Shown here one piece after another: positions 18,241-31,600 of a stretch of DNA of 64,000 nucleotides. The stretch is from assembly GCA_023053545.1 (NCBI GenBank), contig JAKZAN010000126.1:25702-89701 (forward strand), read 5' to 3'. A program made the position numbers and the translations under genes. The notes under the pieces were generated by a model, which was not told the origin of the DNA, ran no database searches, and saw only the letters and a list, made by a program, of their open reading frames with translations. The stretch's first letter is position 1; each line of letters opens with the position of its first letter. This DNA comes from Lepidurus packardi. Lineage: Eukaryota; Arthropoda; Branchiopoda; Notostraca; Triopsidae.

Positions 18241-21200
18241 AGGCCTAAACAGGTCTTAACTGGTTTAAATTAGTTTATTAACTGTTTTACACTGGTTTAA
18301 ACTTGTTTATACTAGTTCAAACTGGTTTAAACTGGTTTACACAGGTCTAAACTGGTTTAAGCTAGTTTATAAACTGGTTTATACCTTTGTAAACAGGTCT
18401 AAACTGGTTCTAAATGGCATAAACTGGTTTACACAGGTCTAAACTGGTTTAAACTGGTTTATACTAGTTCAAACTGGTTTAGACTGGTCTACTCATGTCA
18501 AAACTGGTTTACTCATGTCTAAACTGGTTTAAGGTAGTTTATAGACTGGTTTATACTAGTTCAAACTGGTTTAAACCGGTTAAAACTGGCTTAATCTGGT
18601 TAAAACTGGTCAAAACTAGATTACAAACTGGTTAATACCGGTGTAAACAGGTCTAAACTGGTTTTAACTGGTATAAACTGGTTTACACAGGTCTAAACTG
18701 GTTTAAACTGGTTTATACTAGTTCAAACTGGTTGAAATTTTTTTAACAGGTCTAAACTGGTTTAAACTAGTTTATTAACTGTGTTACACTGGTTTAAACT
18801 TGTTTATACTAGTTCAAACTGGTTTAAACTGGTTTACACAGGTCTAAACTGGTTTCAGCTAGTTTATAAACTGGTTTATACCTTTGTAAACAGGTCTAAA
18901 CTGGTTCTAAATGGCATAAACTGGTTTACACAGGTCTAAACTGGTTTAAACTGGTTTATACTAGTTCAAACTGGTTTAGACTGGTCTACTCATGTCAAAA
19001 CTGGTTTACTCATGTCTAAACTGGTTTAAGGTAGTTTATAGACTGGTTTATACTAGTTCAAACTGGTTTAAACCGGTTTAAACTGGCTTAATCTGGTTTA
19101 AACTGGTCAAAACTAGATTATAAACTGGTTTATACCGGTGTAAACAGGTCTAAACTGGTTTTAACTGGTATAAACTGGTTTAAACAGGTCTAAACTGGTT
19201 TAAACTGGTTTATACTAGTTCAAACTGGTTGAAATTTTTTTAACAGGTCTACACTGGTTTAAACTAGTTTATTAACTGTGTTACACTGGTTTAAACTTGT
19301 TTATACTAGTTCAAACTGGTTTAAACTGGTTTACACAGGTCTAAACTGGTTCACGCTAGTTTATAAACTGGTTTACACCGGTATAAACAGGTTCAAACTG
19401 GTTCTGAATGGTATAAACTGGTTTACACAGGTCTAAACTGGTGTAAACTGGTTTATACTAGTTCAAACTGGTTTAAACCGGTTAAAACTGGCTTAATCTG
19501 GTTTGAACTGGTTAAAACTAGATTATAAACTGGTTTATACCGGTGTAAACAGGTCTAAACTGGTTTTAACTGGTATAAACTAGTTCAAACTGGTTTAAAT
19601 TTTTTTAACAGGTCTAAACTGGTTTAAACTAGTTTATTAACTGTGTTACACTGGTTTAAACTTGTTTATACTAGTTCAAACTGGTTTAAACTGGTTTACA
19701 CAGGTCTAAACTGGTTTAAGCTAGTTTATAAACTGGTTTATACCGGTGTAAACAGGTCTAAACTGGTTCTAAATGGTATAAACTGGTTTACACAGGTCTA
19801 AACTGGTTTAAACTGGTTTATACTAGTTCAAACTGGTTTAAGCCGGTTAAAACTGGCTTAATCTGGTTTAAACTGGTCAAAACCAGATTATAAACTGGTT
19901 TATACCGGTGTAAACAGGTCTAAACTGGTTTTAACTGGTATAACTGGTTTACAAAGGTTTAAACTGGTTTATACTAGTTCAAACTGGTTGAAATTTTTTT
20001 TAACAGGTCTAAACTTGTTTTAACTAGTTTATAAACTGGTTTAAAACGTTTTTAACTGGCTTAAACTGGCTTAAACTGGTTTAAACCAGGCCTAAACAGG
20101 TCTTAACTGGTTTAAATTAGTTTATTAACTGTTTTACACTGGTTTAAACTTGTTTATACTAGTTCAAACTGGTTTAAACTGGTTTACACAGGTCTAAACT
20201 GGTTTAAGCTAGTTTATAAACTGGTTTATACCTTTGTAAACAGGTCTAAACTGGTTCTAAATGGCATAAACTGGTTTACACAGGTCTAAACTGGTTTAAA
20301 CTGGTTTATACTAGTTCAAACTGGTTTAGACTGGTCTACTCATGTCAAAACTGGTTTACTCATGTCTAAACTGGTTTAAGGTAGTTTATAGACTGGTTTA
20401 TACTAGTTCAAACTGGTTTAAACCGGTTAAAACTGGCTTAATCTGGTTAAAACTGGTCAAAACTAGATTACAAACTGGTTAATACCGGTGTAAACAGGTC
20501 TAAACTGGTTTTAACTGGTATAAACTGGTTTACACAGGTCTAAACTGGTTTAAACTGGTTTATACTAGTTCAAACTGGTTGAAATTTTTTTAACAGGTCT
20601 AAACTGGTTTAAACTAGTTTATTAACTGTGTTACACTGGTTTAAACTTGTTTATACTAGTTCAAACTGGTTTAAACTGGTTTACACAGGTCTAAACTGGT
20701 TTCAGCTAGTTTATAAACTGGTTTATACCTTTGTAAACAGGTCTAAACTGGTTCTAAATGGCATAAACTGGTTTACACAGGTCTAAACTGGTTTAAACTG
20801 GTTTATACTAGTTCAAACTGGTTTAGACTGGTCTACTCATGTCAAAACTGGTTTACTCATGTCTAAACTGGTTTAAGGTAGTTTATAGACTGGTTTATAC
20901 TAGTTCAAACTGGTTTAAACCGGTTTAAACTGGCTTAATCTGGTTTAAACTGGTCAAAACTAGATTATAAACTGGTTTATACCGGTGTAAACAGGTCTAA
21001 ACTGGTTTTAACTGGTATAAACTGGTTTAAACAGGTCTAAACTGGTTTAAACTGGTTTATACTAGTTCAAACTGGTTGAAATTTTTTTAACAGGTCTACA
21101 CTGGTTTAAACTAGTTTATTAACTGTGTTACACTGGTTTAAACTTGTTTATACTAGTTCAAACTGGTTTAAACTGGTTTACACAGGTCTAAACTGGTTCA

Positions 21201-23781
21201 CGCTAGTTTATAAACTGGTTTACACCGGTATAAACAGGTTCAAACTGGTTCTGAATGGTATAAACTGGTTTACACAGGTCTAAACTGGTGTAAACTGGTT
21301 TATACTAGTTCAAACTGGTTTAAACCGGTTAAAACTGGCTTAATCTGGTTTGAACTGGTTAAAACTAGATTATAAACTGGTTTATACCGGTGTAAACAGG
21401 TCTAAACTGGTTTTAACTGGTATAAACTAGTTCAAACTGGTTTAAATTTTTTTAACAGGTCTAAACTGGTTTAAACTAGTTTATTAACTGTGTTACACTG
21501 GTTTAAACTTGTTTATACTAGTTCAAACTGGTTTAAACTGGTTTACACAGGTCTAAACTGGTTTAAGCTAGTTTATAAACTGGTTTATACCGGTGTAAAC
21601 AGGTCTAAACTGGTTCTAAATGGTATAAACTGGTTTACACAGGTCTAAACTGGTTTAAACTGGTTTATACTAGTTCAAACTGGTTTAAGCCGGTTAAAAC
21701 TGGCTTAATCTGGTTTAAACTGGTCAAAACCAGATTATAAACTGGTTTATACCGGTGTAAACAGGTCTAAACTGGTTTTAACTGGTATAACTGGTTTACA
21801 AAGGTTTAAACTGGTTTATACTAGTTCAAACTGGTTGAAATTTTTTTTAACAGGTCTAAACTTGTTTTAACTAGTTTATAAACTGGTTTAAAACGTTTTT
21901 AACTGGCTTAAACTGGCTTAAACTGGTTTAAACCAGGCCTAAACAGGTCTTAACTGGTTTAAATTAGTTTATTAACTGTTTTACACTGGTTTAAACTTGT
22001 TTATACTAGTTCAAACTGGTTTAAACTGGTTTACACAGGTCTAAACTGGTTTAAGCTAGTTTATAAACTGGTTTATACCTTTGTAAACAGGTCTAAACTG
22101 GTTCTAAATGGCATAAACTGGTTTACACAGGTCTAAACTGGTTTAAACTGGTTTATACTAGTTCAAACTGGTTTAGACTGGTCTACTCATGTCAAAACTG
22201 GTTTACTCATGTCTAAACTGGTTTAAGGTAGTTTATAGACTGGTTTATACTAGTTCAAACTGGTTTAAACCGGTTAAAACTGGCTTAATCTGGTTAAAAC
22301 TGGTCAAAACTAGATTACAAACTGGTTAATACCGGTGTAAACAGGTCTAAACTGGTTTTAACTGGTATAAACTGGTTTACACAGGTCTAAACTGGTTTAA
22401 ACTGGTTTATACTAGTTCAAACTGGTTGAAATTTTTTTAACAGGTCTAAACTGGTTTAAACTAGTTTATTAACTGTGTTACACTGGTTTAAACTTGTTTA
22501 TACTAGTTCAAACTGGTTTAAACTGGTTTACACAGGTCTAAACTGGTTTCAGCTAGTTTATAAACTGGTTTATACCTTTGTAAACAGGTCTAAACTGGTT
22601 CTAAATGGCATAAACTGGTTTACACAGGTCTAAACTGGTTTAAACTGGTTTATACTAGTTCAAACTGGTTTAGACTGGTCTACTCATGTCAAAACTGGTT
22701 TACTCATGTCTAAACTGGTTTAAGGTAGTTTATAGACTGGTTTATACTAGTTCAAACTGGTTTAAACCGGTTTAAACTGGCTTAATCTGGTTTAAACTGG
22801 TCAAAACTAGATTATAAACTGGTTTATACCGGTGTAAACAGGTCTAAACTGGTTTTAACTGGTATAAACTGGTTTAAACAGGTCTAAACTGGTTTAAACT
22901 GGTTTATACTAGTTCAAACTGGTTGAAATTTTTTTAACAGGTCTACACTGGTTTAAACTAGTTTATTAACTGTGTTACACTGGTTTAAACTTGCTTATAC
23001 TAGTTCAAACTGGTTTAAACTGGTTTACACAGGTCTAAACTGGTTCACGCTAGTTTATAAACTGGTTTACACCGGTATAAACAGGTTCAAACTGGTTCTG
23101 AATGGTATAAACTGGTTTACACAGGTCTAAACTGGTGTAAACTGGTTTATACTAGTTCAAACTGGTTTAAACCGGTTAAAACTGGCTTAATCTGGTTTGA
23201 ACTGGTTAAAACTAGATTATAAACTGGTTTATACCGGTGTAAACAGGTCTAAACTGGTTTTAACTGGTATAAACTAGTTCAAACTGGTTTAAATTTTTTT
23301 AACAGGTCTAAACTGGTTTAAACTAGTTTATTAACTGTGTTACACTGGTTTAAACTTGTTTATACTAGTTCAAACTGGTTTAAACTGGTTTACACAGGTC
23401 TAAACTGGTTTAAGCTAGTTTATAAACTGGTTTATACCGGTGTAAACAGGTCTAAACTGGTTCTAAATGGTATAAACTGGTTTACACAGGTCTAAACTGG
23501 TTTAAACTGGTTTATACTAGTTCAAACTGGTTTAAGCCGGTTAAAACTGGCTTAATCTGGTTTAAACTGGTCAAAACCAGATTATAAACTGGTTTATACC
23601 GGTGTAAACAGGTCTAAACTGGTTTTAACTGGTATAACTGGTTTACAAAGGTTTAAACTGGTTTATACTAGTTCAAACTGGTTGAAATTTTTTTTAACAG
23701 GTCTAAACTTGTTTTAACTAGTTTATAAACTGGTTTAAAACGTTTTTAACTGGCTTAAACTGGCTTAAACTGGTTTAAACC
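18241..23781. repeat. Three tandem copies of a 1847-bp satellite A higher-order unit
   Basis: AGGCCTAAACAGG landmarks sit at 18241, 20088, 21935 and 23782, all exactly 1847 bp apart. Each unit contains the ACTCATG pair twice (about 495 and 1355 bp apart), so it appears to be a fusion of a ~1350-bp unit, as seen at 16891-18240, with a ~497-bp part. The copies differ by isolated substitutions, for example at 18047 and near 22993. Confidence 0.9.
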
Positions 23782-25689
23782 AGGCCTAAACAGGTCTTAA
23801 CTGGTTTAAATTAGTTTATTAACTGTTTTACACTGGTTTAAACTTGTTTATACTAGTTCAAACTGGTTTAAACTGGTTTACACAGGTCTAAACTGGTTTA
23901 AGCTAGTTTATAAACTGGTTTATACCTTTGTAAACAGGTCTAAACTGGTTCTAAATGGCATAAACTGGTTTACACAGGTCTAAACTGGTTTAAACTGGTT
24001 TATACTAGTTCAAACTGGTTTAGACTGGTCTACTCATGTCAAAACTGGTTTACTCATGTCTAAACTGGTTTAAGGTAGTATATAGACTGGTTTATACTAG
24101 TTCAAACTGGTTTAAACCGGTTAAAACTGGCTTAATCTGGTTAAAACTGGTCAAAACTAGATTACAAACTGGTTAATACCGGTGTAAACAGGTCTAAACT
24201 GGTTTTAACTGGTATAAACTGGTTTACACAGGTCTAAACTGGTTTAAACTGGTTTATACTAGTTCAAACTGGTTGAAATTTTTTTAACAGGTCTAAACTG
24301 GTTTAAACTAGTTTATTAACTGTGTTACACTGGTTTAAACTTGTTTATACTAGTTCAAACTGGTTTAAACTGGTTTACACAGGTCTAAACTGGTTTCAGC
24401 TAGTTTATAAACTGGTTTACACCGGTGTAAACAAGTCCAAACTGGTTCTAAATGGTATAAACTGGTTTACACAGGTCTAAACTGGTGTAAAGTGGTTTAT
24501 ACTAGTTCAAACTGGTTTAAAGCGGTTAAAACTGGCTTAATCTGGTTTAAACTGGTCAAAACTAGATTATAAACTGGTTTATACCGGTGTAAACAGGTCT
24601 AAACTGGTTTACACAGGTCTAAACTGGTTTACACAGGTCTAAACTGGTTTAAACTGGTTGATACTAGTTCAAACTGGTTGAAATTTTTTTAACAGGTCTA
24701 AACTTGTTCAAACTAGTTTATAAACTGGTTTAAAACGTTTTTAACTGGCTTAAACTGGTTTAAACCAGGCCTAAACAGGTCTAAACTGGTTTAAACTAGT
24801 TTATTAACTGTTTTACACTGGTTTAAACTTGTTTATACTAGTTCAAACTGGTTTAAACTGGTTTAAACAGGTCTTAACTGGTTTAAGCGAGTTCATAAAC
24901 TGGTTTATACCGGTGTAAACAGGTCTAAACTGGTTCTAAATGGTATAAACTGGTTTGCACAGGTCTAAACTGGTTTATACTGGTTTATACTAGTTCAAAC
25001 TGGTTTAAATTTTTTTTAACAGGTCTAAGCTTGTTTAAGCTAGTTTATAAACTGGTTTAAACCGTTTTTAACTGGCTTAAACTGGTTTAAACCAGGCCTA
25101 AAAAGGTCTAAACTGGTTTAAACTAGTTTATTAACTGTTTTACACTGGTTTAACCTGGTTTATACTAGTTCAAACTGGTTTAAATTGGTCTACTCATGTC
25201 TAAACTGGTTTACTCATGTCTAAACTGGTTTAACGTAGTTTATAAACTGGTTTATACTAGTCCAAACTGGTTTAAACCGGTTAAAACTGGCTTAATCTGG
25301 TTTAAACTGGTTAAAACTAGATTATAAACTGGTTTATACCGGTGTAAACAGGTCTAAACTGGTTTTAACTGGTATAAACTAGTTCAAACTGGTTTAAATT
25401 TTTTTAACAGTTCTAAACTGGTTTAAACTAGTTTATTAACTGTGTTACACTGGTTTAAACTTGTTTAAACTAGTTCAAACTGGTTTAAACTGGTTTACAC
25501 AGGTCTAAACTGGTTTAAGCTAGTTTATAAACTGGTTTATACCGGTGTAAACAGGTCTAAACTGGTTCTAAATGGTATAAACTGGTTTACACAGGTCTAA
25601 ACTGGTTTAAACTGGTTCTAAATGGTATAAACTGGTTTACACAGGTCTAAACTGGTTTAAACTGGTTTATACTAGTTCAAACTGGTTTA

Positions 25690-28600
25690 AGCCGGTTAAA
25701 ACTGGCTTAAGCTGGTTTAAACTGGTCAAAACCAGATTATAAACTGGTTTATACCGGTGTAAACAGGTCTAAACTGGTTTTAACTGGTATAAACTGGTTT
25801 ACACAGGTCTAAACTGGTTTAAACTTTTTGATACTAGTTCAAACTGGTTGAAATTTTCTTAACAGGTCTAAACTTGTTCAAACTGGTTTATAAACTGGTT
25901 TAAAACGTTTTTAACTGGCTTAAACTGGTTTAAACCAAGCCTAAACAGGTCTAAACTGGTTTAAATAGTTTATTAACTGTTTTAAACTGGTTTAAACTTA
26001 TTTATACTAGTTCAAAATGGTTTAAACTGGTTTACACAGGTCTAAATAGGTTTAAGCGAGTTCATAAACTGGTTTATACCGGTGTAAACAGGTCTAAACT
26101 GGTTTAAGCTAGTTCATAAACTGGTTTATACCGGTGTAAACAGGTCTAAACTGGTTCTAAATGGTATAAAATGGTTTACACAGGTCTAAACTGGTTTAAA
26201 CTGGTTTATACTAGTTCAAACTGGTTTAAGCCGGTTAAAACTGGCTTAATCTGGTTTAAACTGGTCAAAACCAGATTATAAACTGGTTTATACCGGTGTA
26301 AACAGGTCTAAACTGGTTTTAACTGGTATAAACTGGCTTACAAAGGTTTAAACTGGTTTATACTAGTTCAAACTGGTTGAAATTTTTTTAACAGGTCTAA
26401 ACTTGTTTTAACTAGTTTATAAACTGGTTTAAAACGTTTTTAACTGGCTTAAACTTGCTTAAACTGGTTTAAACCAGGCCTAAACAGGTCTTAACTGGTT
26501 TAAACTAGTTTATTAACTGTTTATACTAGTTCAAACTGGTTTAAACCGGTTAAAACTGGCTTAATCTGGTTTAAACTGGTCAAAACTAGATTATAAACTG
26601 GTTTATACCGGTGTAAACAGGTCTAAACTGGTTCTAAATGGTATAAACTGGTTTGCACAGGTCTAAACTGGTTTATACTGGTTTATACTAGTTCAAACTG
26701 GTTTAAATTTTTTTTAACAGGTCTAAGCTTGTTTAAGCTAGTTTATAAACTGGTTTAAACCGTTTTTAACTGGCTTAAACTGGTTTAAACCAGGCCTAAA
26801 AAGGTCTAAACTGGTTTAAACTAGTTTATTAACTGTTTTACACTGGTTTAACCTGGTTTATACTAGTTCAAACTGGTTTAAATTGGTCTACTCATGTCTA
26901 AACTGGTTTACTCATGTCTAAACTGGTTTAACGTAGTTTATAAACTGGTTTATACTAGTCCAAACTGGTTTAAACCGGTTAAAACTGGCTTAATCTGGTT
27001 TAAACTGGTTAAAACTAGATTATAAACTGGTTTATACCGGTGTAAACAGGTCTAAACTGGTTTTAACTGGTATAAACTAGTTCAAACTGGTTTAAATTTT
27101 TTTAACAGTTCTAAACTGGTTTAAACTAGTTTATTAACTGTGTTACACTGGTTTAAACTTGTTTAAACTAGTTCAAACTGGTATAAACTGGTTTACACAG
27201 GTCTAAACTGGTTTAAACTGGTTCTAAATGGTATAAACTGGTTTACACAGGTCTAAACTGGTTTAAACTGGTTTATACTAGTTCAAACTGGTTTAAGCCG
27301 GTTAAAACTGGCTTAAGCTGGTTTAAACTGGTCAAAACCAGATTATAAACTGGTTTATACCGGTATAAACAGGTCTAAACTGGTTTTAACTGGTATAAAC
27401 TGGTTTACACAGGTCTAAACTGGTTTAAACTTTTTGATACTAGTTCAAACTGGTTGAAATTTTCTTAACAGGTCTAAACTTGTTCAAACTGGTTTATAAA
27501 CTGGTTTAAAACGTTTTTAACTGGCTTAAACTGGTTTAAACCAAGCCTAAACAGGTCTAAACTGGTTTAAATAGTTTATTAACTGTTTTAAACTGGTTTA
27601 AACTTATTTATACTAGTTCAAAATGGTTTAAACTGGTTTACACAGGTCTAAATTGGTTTAAGCGAGTTCATAAACTGGTTTATACCGGTGTAAACAGGTC
27701 TAAACTGGTTTAAGCTAGTTCATAAACTGGTTTATACCGGTGTAAACAGGTTTAAACTGGTTCTAAATGGTATAAAATGGTTTACACAGGTCTAAACTGG
27801 TTTAAACTGGTTTATACTAGTTCAAACTGGTTTAAGCCGGTTAAAACTGGCTTAATCTGGTTTAAACTGGTCAAAACCAGATTATAAACTGGTTTATACC
27901 TGTGTAAACAGGTCTAAACTGGTTTTAACTGGTATAAACTGGCTTACAAAGGTTTAAACTGGTTTATACTAGTTCAAACTGGTTGAAATTTTTTTAACAG
28001 GTCTAAACTTGTTTTAACTAGTTTATAAACTGGTTTAAAACGTTTTTAACTGGCTTAAACTTGCTTAAACTGGTTTAAACCAGGCCTAAACAGGTCTTAA
28101 CTGGTTTAAACTAGTTTATTAACTGTTTATACTAGTTCAAACTGGTTTAAACCGGTTAAAACTGGCTTAATCTGGTTTAAACTGGTCAAAACTAGATTAT
28201 AAACTGGTTTATACCGGTGTAAACAGGTCTAAACTGGTTTTAACTGGTATAAACTAGTTCAAACTGGTTTAAATTTTTTTAACAGGTCTAAACTGGTTTA
28301 AACTAGTTTATTAACTGTGTTACACTGGTTTAAACTTGTTTAAACTAGTTCAAACTGGTTTAAACTGGTTTACACAGGTCTAAACTGGTTTAAGCTAGTT
28401 TATAAACTGGTTTATACCGGTGTAAACAGGTCTAAACTGGTTCTAAATGGTATAAACTGGTTTACACAGGTCTAAACTGGTTTAAACTGGTTCTAAATGG
28501 TATAAACTGGTTTACACAGGTCTAAACTGGTTTAAACTGGTTTATACTAGTTCAAACTGGTTTAAGCCGGTTAAAACTGGCTTAAGCTGGTTTAAACTGG

Positions 28601-31600
28601 TCAAAACCAGATTATAAACTGGTTTATACCGGTGTAAACAGGTCTAAACTGGTTTTAACTGGTATAAACTGGTTTACACAGGTCTACACTGGTTTAAACT
28701 TTTTGATACTAGTTCAAACTGGTTGAAATTTTTTTAACAGGTCTAAACTTGTTCAAACTAGTTTATAAACTGGTTTAAAACGTTTTTAACTGGCTTCAAC
28801 TGGTTTAAACCAAGCCTAAACAGGTCTAAACTGGTTTAAATAGTTTATTTACTGTTTTAAACTGGTTTAAACTTATTTATACTAGTTCAAAATGGTTTAA
28901 ACTGGTTTACACAGGTCTAAATTGGTTTAAGCGAGTTCATAAACTGGTTTATACCGGTGTAAACAGGTCTAAACTGGTTCTAAATGGTATAAACTGGTTT
29001 ACACAAGTCTAAACTGGTTTATACTAGTTCAAACTTGTTTAATTTTTTTTTAACAGGTCTAAGCTTGTTTAAGCTAGTTTATAAACTGGTTTAAACCGTT
29101 TTTAACTGGCTTAAACTGGTTTAAACCAGGCCTAAAAAGGTCTAAACTGGTTTAAACTAGTTTATTAACTGTTTTACACTGGTTTAACCTGGTTTATACT
29201 AGTTAAAACTGGTTTAAACTGGTCTACTCATGTCTAAACTGGTTTACTCATGTCTAAACTGGTTTAACGTAGTTTATAAACTGGTTTATACTAGTTCAAA
29301 CTGGTTTAAACCGGTTAAAACTGGCTTAATCTTGTTTAAACTGGTTAAAACTAGATTATAAACTGGTTTATACCGGTGTAAACAGGTCTAAACTGGTTTT
29401 AACTGGTATAAACTAGTTCAAACTGGTTTAAATTTTTTTTAACAGTTCTAAACTGGTTTAAACTAGTTTATTAACTGTGTTACACTGGTTTAAACTTGTT
29501 TAAACTAGTTCAAACTGGTATAAACTGGTTTACACAGGTCTAAACTGGTTTAAGCTAGTTTATAAACTGGTTTATACCGGTGTAAACAGGTCTAAACTGG
29601 TTCTAAATGGTATAAAATGGTTTACACAGGTCTAAACTGGTTTAAACTGGTTTATACTAGTTCAAACTGGTTTAAGCCGGTTAAAACTGGCTTAATCTGG
29701 TTTAAACTGTTCAAAACCAGATTATAAACTGGTTTATACCGGTGTAAACAGGTCTAAACTGGTTTTAACTGGTATAAACTGGCTTACAAAGGTTTAAACT
29801 GGTTTATACTAGTTCAAACTGGTTGAAATTTTTTTAACAGGTCTAAACTTGTTTTAACTAGTTTATAAACTGGTTTAAAACGTTTTTAACTGGCTTAAAC
29901 TTGCTTAAACTGGTTTAAACCAGGCCTAAACAGGTCTTAACTGGTTTAAACGAGTTTATTAACTGTTTATACTAGTTCAAACTGGTTTAAACCGGTTAAA
30001 ACTGGCTTAATCTGGTTTAAACTGGTCAAAACTAGATTATAAACTGGTTTATACCGGTGTAAATAGGTCTTAACTGGTTTTAACTGGTATAAACTGGTTT
30101 ACACAGGTCTAAACTGGTCTGAACTGGTTTATACTAGTTCAAACTGGTTGAAATTTTTTTAACAGGTCTAAACTGGTCTGAACTTCTTTTATACTAGTTC
30201 AAACTGGTTGAAATTTTTTTAACAGGTCTAAACTGGTTTAAACTAGTTTATTAACTGTGTTACACTGGTTTAAACTTGTTTATACTAGTTCAAACTGGTT
30301 TAAACTGGTTTACACAGGTCTAAACTGGTTTAAGCTAGTTTATAAACTGGTTTTCACCGGTGTAAACAGGTCCAAACTGGTTCTAAATGGTATAAACTGG
30401 TTTACACAGGTCTAAACTGGTGTAAACTGGTTTATACTAGTTCAAACTGGTTTAAGCCGGTTAAAACTGGCTTAAGCTGGTTTAAACTGGTCAAAACCAG
30501 ATTATAAACTGGTTTATACCGGTGTAAACAGGTCTAAACTGGTTTTAACTGGTATAAACTGGTTTACACAGGTCTAAACTGGTTTAAACTTTTTGATACT
30601 AGTTCAAACTGGTTGAAATTTTCTTAACAGGTCTAAACTTGTTCAAACTGGTTTATAAACTGGTTTAAAACGTTTTTAACTGGCTTAAACTGGTTTAAAC
30701 CAAGCCTAAACAGGTCTAAACTGGTTTAAATAGTTTATTAACTGTTTTAAACTGGTTTAAACTTATTTATACTAGTTCAAAATGGTTTAAACTGGTTTAC
30801 ACAGGTCTAAATAGGTTTAAGCGAGTTCATAAACTGGTTTATACCGGTGTAAACAGGTCTAAACTGGTTTAAGCTAGTTCATAAACTGGTTTATACCGGT
30901 GTAAACAGGTCTAAACTGGTTCTAAATGGTATAAAATGGTTTACACAGGTCTAAACTGGTTTAAACTGGTTTATACTAGTTCAAACTGGTTTAAGCCGGT
31001 TAAAACTGGCTTAATCTGGTTTAAACTGGTCAAAACCAGATTATAAACTGGTTTATACCGGTGTAAACAGGTCTAAACTGGTTTTAACTGGTATAAACTG
31101 GCTTACAAAGGTTTAAACTGGTTTATACTAGTTCAAACTGGTTGAAATTTTTTTAACAGGTCTAAACTTGTTTTAACTAGTTTATAAACTGGTTTAAAAC
31201 GTTTTTAACTGGCTTAAACTTGCTTAAACTGGTTTAAACCAGGCCTAAACAGGTCTTAACTGGTTTAAACTAGTTTATTAACTGTTTATACTAGTTCAAA
31301 CTGGTTTAAACCGGTTAAAACTGGCTTAATCTGGTTTAAACTGGTCAAAACTAGATTATAAACTGGTTTATACCGGTGTAAACAGGTCTAAACTGGTTCT
31401 AAATGGTATAAACTGGTTTGCACAGGTCTAAACTGGTTTATACTGGTTTATACTAGTTCAAACTGGTTTAAATTTTTTTTAACAGGTCTAAGCTTGTTTA
31501 AGCTAGTTTATAAACTGGTTTAAACCGTTTTTAACTGGCTTAAACTGGTTTAAACCAGGCCTAAAAAGGTCTAAACTGGTTTAAACTAGTTTATTAACTG

